37,447 nucleotides of DNA. It comes from Paraburkholderia sp. UYCP14C (GTDB taxonomy: Bacteria > Pseudomonadota > Gammaproteobacteria > Burkholderiales > Burkholderiaceae). The position numbers and the translations under genes were made by a program. Of the stretch, positions 8,680-16,886 are shown in pieces. A model generated the notes under the pieces. It saw nothing but the letters and a program-made list of their open reading frames with translations. It was not told the origin of the DNA and ran no database searches. The stretch covers positions 1 through 37,447 of the forward strand of contig NZ_SELS01000069.1 of NCBI RefSeq assembly GCF_004197395.1, read 5' to 3'. How positions within the stretch are numbered: the first letter of the stretch is position 1; the number at the start of each line of letters is the position of its first letter.

Positions 8680-9792
8680 CTACTGGACAACCGGCTTTTT
8701 TGCCGCGGACGCACGCCTTTCAACTGTCGTAAAAAACTCTCTATACAGCCGGCTACATGCGATCCAGCCAAACTCATTCTCGGCGGTGCGACGACTTTTA
8801 CTTTCCGCCACCGCCGGCCATGATTCGGTTACCGACAGCAAGATATCCGGAAGATCCTCAACGTCATTGAAGATAATCACATTCTCAAACTTCCCCGACG
8901 CCCAGACCATAAATGGAGTTGAACGCGCAATAAGCAGCGGGACCAGACCAATGGCTTCAAAGAACGCGCCGCTTACCAGCATGGTATCGGATTCGTGTGG
9001 AAGGATCAGAACATCACTGTCGACGATCTTCTGTGCGAACTCTCCGTCGGACAAAAATCTTGCGTCAAGCTGAACCACACCCTGCAACGAACGCTTCCGG
9101 ATGATTTCCTCCAGCGTTGCGAGGTACGCCGGTGTTCCTTTCCCCGCTATGATTAGACTGCAGGTTCTTGGCCAGACACTCAGTACAGCATCAATCTTCT
9201 TGTATGGTCGAATCACACCGAGCATGGAAAAAAGCGGGGTAGGTCTATACGGCCTCGGGGTGGTCGGAGCTTGCGAAGGCCAATCCCAGTATAGCGGATG
9301 CGGCAAATAGTGCGCATTGTACTGAGCCCGAAAATCCGGCGCATGGACCACTCGGTAGTCAGCGATCCGCCGGATGAAAGCGATGAGCCGTTTGGACAGG
9401 CGCCTGCTGAATCCCGAAGTGTCATGAACTGCATGATCGTGCACGAAATAGATAGTCTTCGCGCGTGCGATCAGAATCAGAGAGCAGTAAAATGCGAATA
9501 GCAACGAGCCGACCAAACTCAAACGCGCCGATCCTTCTTTTCGATTGAATGGCCTATATTCGAGCCAGTGAAAAACTAGTAGGTTTTTCGGACCGAACAG
9601 CTTGATGAATCCCCCCCGCAACAAACCTTTAATGGAAAGAGGCAGCACCTCATAGCCCGCCGATCTGTACAGATCTTTTTGAATTTCTATATATCGGTTC
9701 GTCGAATTACTGAATGGGCACAACAGAACGTGACGTATCCCTGAGGGATCTCGCTCGCTCACTTCAGGTCTTTCATTAAAATCAAGCGTCAT
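8680..9792 (-). CDS. GT-B fold glycosyltransferase (GT4-like)
   Basis: A 370-residue transferase with a GT-B layout: an N-terminal acceptor domain (HVLLCPFSNSTNRY, FHWLEYRP, YFVHDHAVHD) and a C-terminal nucleotide-sugar domain beginning at LFSMLGVIRPYKKID near 187, followed by LIIAGKGTP and LILPHESDTM with FFEAIGLVPLL (E267 and E279 in the donor-binding region). The FHWLEYRP and VHD pattern is common in GT-B enzymes of exopolysaccharide clusters that add a sugar to a lipid-linked acceptor. There is no signal peptide, so it is cytoplasmic or peripheral to the membrane. GGAG eight bases before ATG 9792 supports the start. Substrates are unknown. Confidence 0.85.
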   Translation of the reverse strand: MTLDFNERPEVSERDPSGIRHVLLCPFSNSTNRYIEIQKDLYRSAGYEVLPLSIKGLLRGGFIKLFGPKNLLVFHWLEYRPFNRKEGSARLSLVGSLLFAFYCSLILIARAKTIYFVHDHAVHDTSGFSRRLSKRLIAFIRRIADYRVVHAPDFRAQYNAHYLPHPLYWDWPSQAPTTPRPYRPTPLFSMLGVIRPYKKIDAVLSVWPRTCSLIIAGKGTPAYLATLEEIIRKRSLQGVVQLDARFLSDGEFAQKIVDSDVLILPHESDTMLVSGAFFEAIGLVPLLIARSTPFMVWASGKFENVIIFNDVEDLPDILLSVTESWPAVAESKSRRTAENEFGWIACSRLYREFFTTVERRASAAKKPVVQ

Positions 9793-10049
9793 CTTCGTCT
9801 CCCGTTAGGTGCATTCCGCCTAATGGCGCCTGGCTGCACCAAAAGCGGTTCGCTCCCCACTCGCAAGTCAGTCGAATTAGACCCCGATTATTATTGTAAG
9901 TAGCTTAGCACGCGGAAAAGCAATTGGTTGGAATTGACCTGGAAAATTCACCTCATCCACCTGTGATCGCCGGATCATGTGAGTGGCGTCGAGGGAGTCG
10001 GCATTCGCTGATGAGATGGGCTTTTATGACGGCTCCATGAACGCCGTTC

Positions 10050-10192
10050 GTCTGGACTCTGACCAACGTCGTTATCTCCAAAACGACAGTGTCGTCGGAA
10101 TTAACTGCAGCATGTCGCTTGTGCTGTGGTGCGGTGGCAAGATCTACTGCTGCAACTCGAGCGGACAGTTTTATGCAAACGCCGAAATTTCT
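10050..10192 (+). pseudogene. fragment of the repeat-domain glycosidase lipoprotein gene
   Basis: Translating in two frames gives VWTLTNVVISK, then after a one-base loss DSVVGINCSMSLVLWCGG and KIYCCNSSGQFYANAE. This matches residues 150-194 of the intact lipoprotein at 11088-12662 (VWTLVNAVIYKNGTVVG, VALVLWYGGKVYHCNTSG). The fragment is on the opposite strand from the intact gene and has no catalytic part. It appears to be the relic of a second copy, cut by the IS110 element that begins about 110 bases downstream. Confidence 0.75.
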
Positions 10193-10307
10193 GCTAAAGA
10201 ACGAAAGGGACCTCTCCGTCCCGAGGCTGCGGCGGAAGCGCGAGTCGGCATCAATGCGCCAGGATGAAGTTGCGAACGTTCATCGACACCAGCGAGAGGG
10301 GAAGTCC

Positions 10308-10949
10308 ATGCCTATGGTCATTATCGGGATCGATCTTGCCAAGAATATATTCCACGGTATCGACGAGACCGGTAAGGCGATGCTGATCAAGCCACGTGTG
10401 CCGCGCGATCAACTGGTGAACTTGATCTCGCAGTTGCCAGCGTGCCTCATCGGGATGGAAGCATGCTCCGGCGCTCATCACTGGGCCCGCATGTTTCAGC
10501 AGCACGGCCATACGGTCAAGCTCATGGCGCCCAATCTTGTCGCGCCTTATCGCATGTCGGGAAGGCGCGGCAAGAACGACGCGGCCAATGCTGCTGCGAT
10601 CTGCGAAGCAGTGACGCGACCGAGCATGCGTTTCGTGCCGCTGAAGGACGAACATCAGCAGGCAACGCTTTGCCTGCATCGGACACGACAAGGTTTCGTC
10701 GAAGAGAGGACAGCGACTTACAACCGGTTGCGAGGCCTGCTCTCGGAATTCGGCGTGGTGCTGCCACAGTGCCCGGAAAAGCTGCGCCGGCATATCACGC
10801 AACATCTGGACGCATTGCCTGGCCGGGCGAAGCGCAGTATCGGCGATCTGCTCGAGCATGCCGGCCATATCGAGGATCGCCTGCTCAGTCCGCGCCGACG
10901 GAATTTTGAGCCATTCCCGCCCGCACGTCTGCATTGCGCCTGCATTTAG
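10308..10949 (+). pseudogene. truncated IS110-family (IS1111 group) transposase
   Basis: Encodes the RuvC-like DEDD domain of an IS110/IS1111 transposase: IIGIDLAKN (first Asp), LIGMEACSGAHHWAR (Glu) and GRRGKNDAANAAAICEA (Asp pair), followed by the coiled region FVEERTATYNRLRGLLSEFG. Homology ends near HIEDRL at about 10885. The remaining residues to the stop are foreign, and the C-terminal half with the catalytic Ser region is missing. The start at 10308 has GAGAGGGGAAG just upstream. The element is dead on its own. IS110 elements depend on a flanking non-coding RNA for target choice; I could not identify one here. Confidence 0.85.
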
Positions 10950-11087
10950 TCACGGACCAGCGCACCTCAGGGCGAAAAGCTTCGCTGACGCAAGTCCGTT
11001 CAGTCTGGGACTTAGGCAGCCCCAACACCTGGTTGGCTCACGAGGAAGGCAGACCATGGCTGCCCTCAGGTACGAATGCTCACACGT

Positions 11088-12662
11088 CTACTTGTCCGGG
11101 TTGCTGGCGGTGAAGCTCGTGAATGCGTTGTAGGGCGCGCTGTTCGGAGTACCGTTGATCATGATGCCGTAACTGGTATTTCCGCTATCCAGTACGTAGT
11201 ACATGACCGACTGGATATTGTGCGTCTTTCTTGCCGCATAGAACTGACCCAATTGCGTGGTGATGTAGTTCGCCCGGTAGGCTTGGCTCTGGGCCGGCCC
11301 GGCATTCCATTCCGTGATCATGAACGGCACGCCATATCGAGCCTTGCAATAGGTCGGCAGATCAAAGCCTGGGCCAGCGCCATCGGGACTGATGGTGAAG
11401 ATGTCACCGTACGACTCGTAATTGTGCCAGGTCGTGATGTCCCAGCGCAGTTTTTGATGGCCGCTGGTGCCGTCAGGTTGCGTGCCTTCCCACAGCGCGT
11501 CAGCCGCGCCGACGTCCGCGACGCAGAAATTGACACCGCACTTCGCAGACGGCTGGACAGATTTCACGCCATCAATCATGCCGCGCATGGAGCCGCGCAT
11601 GGCCGGCCAGTTGGTATTGTTGAAATCCGAGGCCAAACTGCCCGCCCAGGAGAAGTTCATCACCGTAGCGTTTTGCCGCGTCAATTCGTTACCGCACTCG
11701 TACATGGTCACGCCATACGGCTGCAAAGCGGTCGCGATCGTCTGCGCAGTCGTATAGCAGGTCTGGTACGCCTGCGTCTCACTGGCAAAGACATTTCCGT
11801 TTGCGTCGTAGACCCCCCCTTCGATCAGCACAAGCAGTGACAGTCCAGCCGGCTGGAAGGCTTTTGCAATGTTGACCACAGCGGTGAGCGAACGCGAGTC
11901 GCTCCCGCAACCCACGCGATAGGTCGTGCACCCCATAGCCTTCATGATCGACACGAGTTGCGCGGGCGTGTACGTATAGTCGTAATGCCCGTTCATCCCG
12001 TAGAACTTACCCGCTGCAGGAGCAACCGCAATGCGTGGATCAGTGCAAGCCAGCCATTGCACCGCGAAATTGCGCGGGTCGGCGTTGACGTACCAGTTGC
12101 CGCTCGTATTGCAGTGATAGACCTTGCCGCCGTACCAAAGGACGAGCGCTACGTTGAAATTGGGGCCTACAACGGTGCCATTCTTATAAATGACAGCATT
12201 GACCAGGGTCCAGACGTCGCCCGACCAGTCAATGATGCTGGATGCCGACGGCATCGTGGTGCCGTCCGGGGAAACGCGGCTAACACGCGGATCAGGACAG
12301 GACTGCCATCTCGTGCCGGTCCATAGATAGAATTGGCCGCTGGTATTTTCACAATAAATGTATCCACCGAGCCAGATCACGAGCGACGTGTTGTAGTTTC
12401 CCCCCGCTACCTGGCCGTTTAGATACGCCACTGCGCCTGACAGCGTCCACACGCCGCCCGAGCTATCCGTAATCGAAGATGCCGGTGGCATCGCCGTGTT
12501 GTCCGCGGAGGCTGCGCTTGCGCTTGCGCGTGCCGTTGCCTTGCTGACAGCGGAGCCAGGCACGCTGCCACCGTCCCCCGAGCTGCCACCGCCGCACGCG
12601 CTCAAAAGAACGCTTCCACCGAGTGCCGAGAGGGCACCAATAAATTGTCGTCGTTTTACCAT
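11088..12662 (-). CDS. lipoprotein with tandem ~75-residue repeats and GH-A glycosidase domain
   Basis: A 524-residue lipoprotein. KRRQFIGALSALGG leads to the lipobox LLSAC (C23). After a Gly/Ser/Ala linker come two copies of an unrecognised repeat, about residues 54-127 and 133-211, each with MPxASSIxDxSGxVWTL, AVxYxNGxVxGxN, LVxWxGGxxY and NTSG. The repeat resembles a small beta-domain and may bind carbohydrate. The catalytic part (215-524) looks like a clan GH-A TIM barrel: MYECGNEL gives acid/base E326 and FMITEWNAG gives nucleophile E451. It would act on the cell surface or in the periplasm. Glycan degradation or remodelling fits the surrounding genes; the family (GH5/GH39/GH53-like) is uncertain. 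A broken partial copy is at 10050-10192. Confidence 0.8.
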   Translation of the reverse strand: MVKRRQFIGALSALGGSVLLSACGGGSSGDGGSVPGSAVSKATARASASAASADNTAMPPASSITDSSGGVWTLSGAVAYLNGQVAGGNYNTSLVIWLGGYIYCENTSGQFYLWTGTRWQSCPDPRVSRVSPDGTTMPSASSIIDWSGDVWTLVNAVIYKNGTVVGPNFNVALVLWYGGKVYHCNTSGNWYVNADPRNFAVQWLACTDPRIAVAPAAGKFYGMNGHYDYTYTPAQLVSIMKAMGCTTYRVGCGSDSRSLTAVVNIAKAFQPAGLSLLVLIEGGVYDANGNVFASETQAYQTCYTTAQTIATALQPYGVTMYECGNELTRQNATVMNFSWAGSLASDFNNTNWPAMRGSMRGMIDGVKSVQPSAKCGVNFCVADVGAADALWEGTQPDGTSGHQKLRWDITTWHNYESYGDIFTISPDGAGPGFDLPTYCKARYGVPFMITEWNAGPAQSQAYRANYITTQLGQFYAARKTHNIQSVMYYVLDSGNTSYGIMINGTPNSAPYNAFTSFTASNPDK

Positions 12663-13513
12663 TTTTGAACTATTCCAGCACGGGAAAAAATTCCCAAAAA
12701 GTTTAAATATGATTTCCGGCTTTTAGGACAACTAAAACTAAATCGCTGACAAAGCATCCTCTATTCTTCTTCGCCTTCCCTATAGCCGATGAAAATCCTC
12801 AATCCCTTCAGGCACTGCTTTAAAACCGTTACCACACTGCTAAAAAACCGTTCGCGTGCTATCCATTCGACAGACACGCGAGCGCGAGCCATTACCACGG
12901 CGAGTCGATTCGCGCGTCGAAAGGATTGAACCAACGGAGGAGACGACGTGGCTGCGATGCCTGTCCCTAGGGCAACTTCTACGGCGCTCTGCGGCGCAAA
13001 CGTTGTCCGGAAGGGGTATACCCGGCCCACCCGGCAAATTTTTCTCATTGCCGCAAAGCGGACGCACAAATCGTACCGGTAAAACGCTTGCCGGCAAAGA
13101 GCAATCAGTCTTTATCGGCCAAAAAGCAGAATTTTTGCCCGTCACAGATGATCTTACGAATATTATGGCTTTCTTATGATCATCAGAGGAGTAATAATAT
13201 TATTTTTCAAATCCGACCCTTTTGATTTGAGTATTCTTTTACCTACTTTCGGTCATAATGGGGATCGAACAGTAGTTGTGCTCGTCACTCTTACGGCAGA
13301 TTAAGCTGATAATACATTGCAGTGAGGAAATAATGTCTTATTGCAGCCGCTGGGCGTTGGGTTAGCAATTTCTTCCAGCACGAATGCGTTCTGGAGGTGC
13401 GCGCGCCGCGGTACGACTTGCCAGAGGGCGCGGTGCGGCTCGTGCATACTGACTGGATGGCTTTACATTGCTGCTTGAAGCGTTCGTGCTGGCACTGTGC
13501 CGGGAGATGACAC
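12663..13513. other. 851-base AT-rich intergenic region
   Basis: No supported gene. The left end holds the candidate promoter of the lipoprotein gene. Around 13140-13270 it becomes markedly AT-rich, with a short inverted repeat GATGATC/GATCATC at 13147-13153 and 13178-13184. From about 13360 onward it may hold unreadable remains of the IS4 transposase. Composition suggests acquired DNA. Confidence 0.45.
12704..12731 (-). promoter_or_regulatory. candidate promoter of the glycosidase lipoprotein
   Basis: On the minus strand TTGTCC (12731-12726) and TATTTA (12709-12704) are 16 bases apart, about 40 bases before the ATG at 12662. A small GGGAA/TTCCC hairpin at 12682-12695 would lie in the leader. 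Moderate match to sigma70 consensus. Confidence 0.35.
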
Positions 13514-13963
13514 TTGCCGCCGTGGCCCGTTTGGCATATCGAAATCCGCTCACTCGGGCGTGCGCGTGCCGCATTGCTGGGCTTTGCCGTGGCGATTCTG
13601 GCGTACAACGTCCTGGCCGTGCTCAAGCGCAGCGTCAAGATCACCCATACGCAAACTGATGAAGCGATCACCGTGGCACCCGACGTTTCGACGTCTTACC
13701 TGGCACTACATATTCGCGGCCAGTATGAGGGCATGCTCGTTGCGCTGCCGCCCGAGCACTGGTCGCACTGGAGCGACGCGGCGCCCGTCGTGATGGCTGG
13801 CAAGCTGTCCGAACTTGCCAGCCGCGTCGATCCGTTTCAGGTACGCAGCCGCAGGCGCGGGCTCGAAACGCACAAACTCACTCCCTACGTTGAAGCCAGC
13901 ACAGCCCGATCGCATCACAGCACCGCACGTCTGCTAATGCGTGCCCGCAAAAAAACATCCTGA
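13514..13963 (+). pseudogene. C-terminal fragment of an IS4-family transposase
   Basis: The frame contains IEIRSLGRARAALLGFAVA followed by ILAYNVLAVLKRSV, and then YLALHIRGQYEGMLVALPPE with HW. These are characteristic of the last third of IS4-family transposases, around and after the final DDE glutamate (the E of IEIRSLG). Upstream of about 13540 no frame continues the homology, so the DD-containing part is missing or scrambled. No intact element ends were recognised. Confidence 0.75.
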
Positions 13964-14186
13964 TCCAGGTCTATGTTGAGACCTAAAAAAGGCTGATTCT
14001 TAGGCTGCTATATTTTCCATCGCTCAGGTGCGTGTATAGGGATTGAGCGCTGTGGTGGCCCTGCTCAGACAGCCCTCGGCACACTGGCCAGTTTCAGCAC
14101 AGCGTCGGTTCGACGATCGCCGGCATCGCGAGATCGATAAGAACCACCGACTTATCTGGTGTTCTCTCGCCCTATATTATCGGTTT

Positions 14187-15065
14187 CTATTCGAGTTTTC
14201 GAACTGATTCTTGATCTGTGGCGTCCACTTTGACGTGACCGCGATTCCCAACTCGACCGAGGAATTTTTTTAAGGAAAAAGCCAAGTCTGGGTGATATAT
14301 TTTCATATAGTGACTAATTTTCGCCCTCACCCCCCATTCTGGAAGAGCGTACGTCTGATACACCAAAATCGCTTCGTTCGATACCTCGTACTTCTTCGAA
14401 AAGTAGAGTTGCAAAAAATCGCTGCCGGTCAAAATACCGCGGTAGAGTGTCGCAAAAGAACGCCGGCACAAATAGGTCTTATTGTAGCCTATAGCAAACG
14501 GGACAAAATCTTGTGTTTTATTGGCGAGATATGAAAACAAGGCCATGCTTACTTCTGGCCATTCCGGCCTGAAAACATCGTCGATCGCAATAACACCGTC
14601 ATCGCTAACGACTGCTTCGGCAAGCCGCAGGTCGTTGAGCGCGGCCTCAAAATGATGTCCACCGTCAATATGGAAAAAACGAACCCTTCCCACCTTTCGT
14701 TTTATGTCATCGGGCGTTACGTCTGTAGAGGGCCGTTCGTCGATGAAGACATCGTTCGCGTCCACGCCGAACTTCGTCAAGTTGCGGGTGAAGACGTCCT
14801 TATCACCTCGACCGGAAACGTCGATGTTGAACGCCTGATTCTCAAAGATATCGATGGCGTAACACAAGCGCCCGTTGTTGCTAATCGCCATCGGAATGAA
14901 TGATTTTCCATGATGAACGCCAATTTCGACCACGGCGCCGTTAATGCCATTCTCGAGCTGCGATTCAAGTAGCAGAGCGAATATTTCACCGTCACATCTT
15001 GCCAACCACCCATCAACCTCCTTCTTTCGGACCCGGATGTATTCATCGAGTACTTTATTCGTCAT
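14187..15065 (-). CDS. class I SAM-dependent methyltransferase
   Basis: A 292-residue protein with a Rossmann methyltransferase core: AVVEIGVHHGKSFIPMA (residues 44-60) is the SAM-binding glycine motif, CYAIDIF near 68-74 the acidic motif II, and FFHIDGGHHFEAALNDL (130-146) is typical of the Methyltransf_24 type, where the Asp/His cluster may bind a metal. A C-terminal ~100-residue extension is basic and unassigned. In a glycan cluster it could methylate a sugar or modify a lipid-linked intermediate; the substrate is unknown. ATG 15065 has a good GGGAGGG site seven bases upstream, unlike the in-frame TTG at 15086. The gene is visibly richer in A and T than the genes to its right, a sign of acquisition. 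Confidence 0.85.
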   Translation of the reverse strand: MTNKVLDEYIRVRKKEVDGWLARCDGEIFALLLESQLENGINGAVVEIGVHHGKSFIPMAISNNGRLCYAIDIFENQAFNIDVSGRGDKDVFTRNLTKFGVDANDVFIDERPSTDVTPDDIKRKVGRVRFFHIDGGHHFEAALNDLRLAEAVVSDDGVIAIDDVFRPEWPEVSMALFSYLANKTQDFVPFAIGYNKTYLCRRSFATLYRGILTGSDFLQLYFSKKYEVSNEAILVYQTYALPEWGVRAKISHYMKIYHPDLAFSLKKFLGRVGNRGHVKVDATDQESVRKLE

Positions 15066-15246
15066 AATCGCCCTCCCGATTTTCAAAGTCGATCATATGG
15101 CGGATAAGAATTTTGGATAGCGGGCTTTTCCCAACTGTAACAAGCCGAATACCCTCAAAATAGACCATATTTATGGTACTGCATCTCTGAAGCCACCTAA
15201 CGCTTTGGCCGACCTCGCGGAGGTGTTGGCCGAATCCGCTGAACAT
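15055..15246 (-). CDS. possible small ORF coupled to the methyltransferase
   Basis: A 63-residue frame whose stop overlaps the methyltransferase start by 11 bases, as in translational coupling. GGCGAG lies four bases before its ATG. The product is amphipathic and basic in the middle, acidic at the end, and matches nothing I know. It could be a real leader-like peptide, a relic of a larger gene, or chance. Confidence 0.2.
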   Translation of the reverse strand: MFSGFGQHLREVGQSVRWLQRCSTINMVYFEGIRLVTVGKSPLSKILIRHMIDFENREGDYDE

Positions 15247-15514
15247 TTACTCGCCGACATAGGTTAGGTGAGTTATTTGAATAAATTTCGACCTATACCA
15301 GTGCCTGGAAGCGCTCGCGGACTGGCATCCGCCGCAATTCGGCAAATGTTGGATGCGGACGCGTTTAGACTGAGCAACCGCCGTATTCCCGCACCAATCG
15401 AACTTAGTAAATACTGATCAAGTCCAGGCTCTATGGACCGGTGAAGATCATTCCGGAACAAAGGACGAGCACGCAGTTGATGCCGGCGACGGCAGCCGAT
15501 CAAGGCGCTGGCTT
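15247..15514. other. degenerate non-coding stretch before the IS5 relic
   Basis: No gene supported. Plus-strand HAVDAGD just before the first recognisable IS5 block may be a remnant of the VDATI motif of IS5 transposases with the segment behind it deleted. Otherwise nothing is recognised. Confidence 0.3.
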
Positions 15515-15905
15515 GCGCGCGATCCCAAAATGCATCAGACCCGCAAAGGACAGCAATGGTGTTTCGGCGCGATGTTGCGTCTCGGGGTCGATAGCCAAAG
15601 CTGTCTGACCCGCAGGGCGTTGCTCACGTCGGACGACGTACATGACGAGCATGCGCAGCCAAAATTGCTGCATGACCAGCAACAGCGGGTCTATGACCGC
15701 AGCGCGTGTGCGAGCCAGAAAGCACTGGATCATGGCCAGGCGCCCGGACGAGCGATTTCACGAACCAACGCAGCGCCGCAACTGCGGAGTCGACGAGGTG
15801 GCGCGCCGCAAGAACCGCAATAAGGCGAAGAAATGCGGACTGGCGTCGAACGCGTTGTTGCCATGATCAACCGGCTGTGGGGCTTCACGAAGACCCCAAG
15901 CGCGC
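15515..15905 (+). pseudogene. IS5-family transposase remnant with frameshifts
   Basis: Blocks of an IS5-type transposase follow in order in alternating frames: RDPKMHQTRKGQQWCFGAML and RLGVDSQS, then QPKLLHDQQQRVYDRSA, then in the next frame PDERFHEPTQRRN with VDEVARRKNRNKAKK, then back in the first frame RTGVERVVAMINRLWGFTK. In intact proteins these surround the second Asp and the Glu of the DDE triad. Two frameshifts and a missing N-terminal half make it inactive. The last block runs in frame into the flippase fragment downstream, producing an artificial long ORF. Confidence 0.8.
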
Positions 15906-16093
15906 CAATCGACCACCATTCGCGGATTACCTCGAAGCACCTAAATATCGAGTGGTATTTTCTACTTCTTTCTTCTAGCTATTTTTCGTATCGGTGCGCC
16001 TGCAAGTGGTCATCGGCCTATCAAGTTCTCCACGAATTGCACTCAACTCGAGAACATCACAATTTGCATTTAGATTCAAAATTTACCGCACTT

Positions 16094-16633
16094 TTGACCG
16101 TTTCCCGAACTGGACGAATAAGGTCGCACCCTCAAGTAGCGGATCGACGAAAGAGCATCCGGACTATCGGGTTTGTGTACGGCGGCTATGTCATACGGTA
16201 CTTGTATCTCATCATCGTCGTGCCGTTTTACGGAAGGGTGCTCGGTGTCGAGGGATACGGTAAGGTTCTAGCGTCGATGTCGCTGATGAGTTTGATATGG
16301 ATGCTGGTCGCCTATGGCTTTGTGCCGGTCGGCATGCGCGACGTGTCGAAAGCGCAATCAACGATGGAATGTAACAGCGTCTTTTCTTTACACCTCAGCG
16401 TGCGCCTGGCGCTTGCAATCGTGGGCGGTTGCGTCGGGCTCATCGCCACAATGTGTTCACCGGTCCTGTCCCAGACGCCTTGGATTGTGGTGCTGGCTAC
16501 GCTGCTGGGGATCGTCTCCGGGATGAACCTTGGTTGGCTTTTCCAAGGTCGCCACCGGTTTCGAACGCCGATCATCATCGAAGTGTTCGGTTTTGCGTTG
16601 AGCCTTGTGCTTGTCCTGGCGATCGTAAATGAC
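16094..16633 (+). pseudogene. truncated Wzx-like polysaccharide flippase (N-terminal part)
   Basis: About 175 residues resemble the start of an O-antigen/teichoic-acid flippase: IRTIGFVYGGYVIRYLYLII with VPFYGRVLGVEGYG, then four or five hydrophobic helices including MSLMSLIWMLVAYGFVPVG and the GMNLGWLFQGRHRF element typical of this family. Full-length proteins have about 12-14 helices and 400-480 residues. Here the sequence breaks off near VLVLAIVND and passes directly into a relic of the glycoside hydrolase. No good start codon or ribosome site is visible; TTG 16094 is nominal. It suggests that a Wzx/Wzy-type pathway once operated here. Confidence 0.75.
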
Positions 16634-16807
16634 AAATACGTGAGTCACGGTCCCGCTCGCGGCCTGTAGCAAACCGAGATCGGTTTCACGTACATGAAAG
16701 ATCCGCACTATTTGCCGCGTTACTTCTTCGACTTCGCGGTGTGGGCGCTAAAGCGCAATTGCAACGATCCGGACAAGTACGTATCGATGATCTATCATCG
16801 GAGCGGA
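16634..16807 (+). pseudogene. relic of a second GH39-like glycoside hydrolase gene
   Basis: Reads KYVSHGPARGL, then TAG, then QTEIGFTYMKDPHYLPRYFF and further to KYVSMIYHRSG. It aligns without gaps to residues 279-336 of the intact enzyme at 2407-3840; I count about 41 identities in 58 positions by hand. The conserved Trp before the QTEIG nucleophile motif has become a stop codon. Both ends of the gene are absent. The 5' junction lies inside the flippase fragment. Confidence 0.85.
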
Positions 16808-16886
16808 ATGCTGTCTCGGCCGATCTGTTCTTCATCCTGCGCCGCGTGCCGTTGCCCGCTGTGTCTTTCGATCTCCCCCCACGCGC

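Noticed and set aside
8150-10890. The two IS110 fragments as halves of one split element
   Set aside because: The left piece resembles the IS110 group and the right piece the IS1111 group, and the left one holds only C-terminal and the right one only N-terminal parts, in an order that a simple insertion would not give.
13147-13184. GATGATC/GATCATC inverted repeat as IS end or terminator
   Set aside because: Only seven base pairs, no T-tract, no matching partner at the IS4 fragment.
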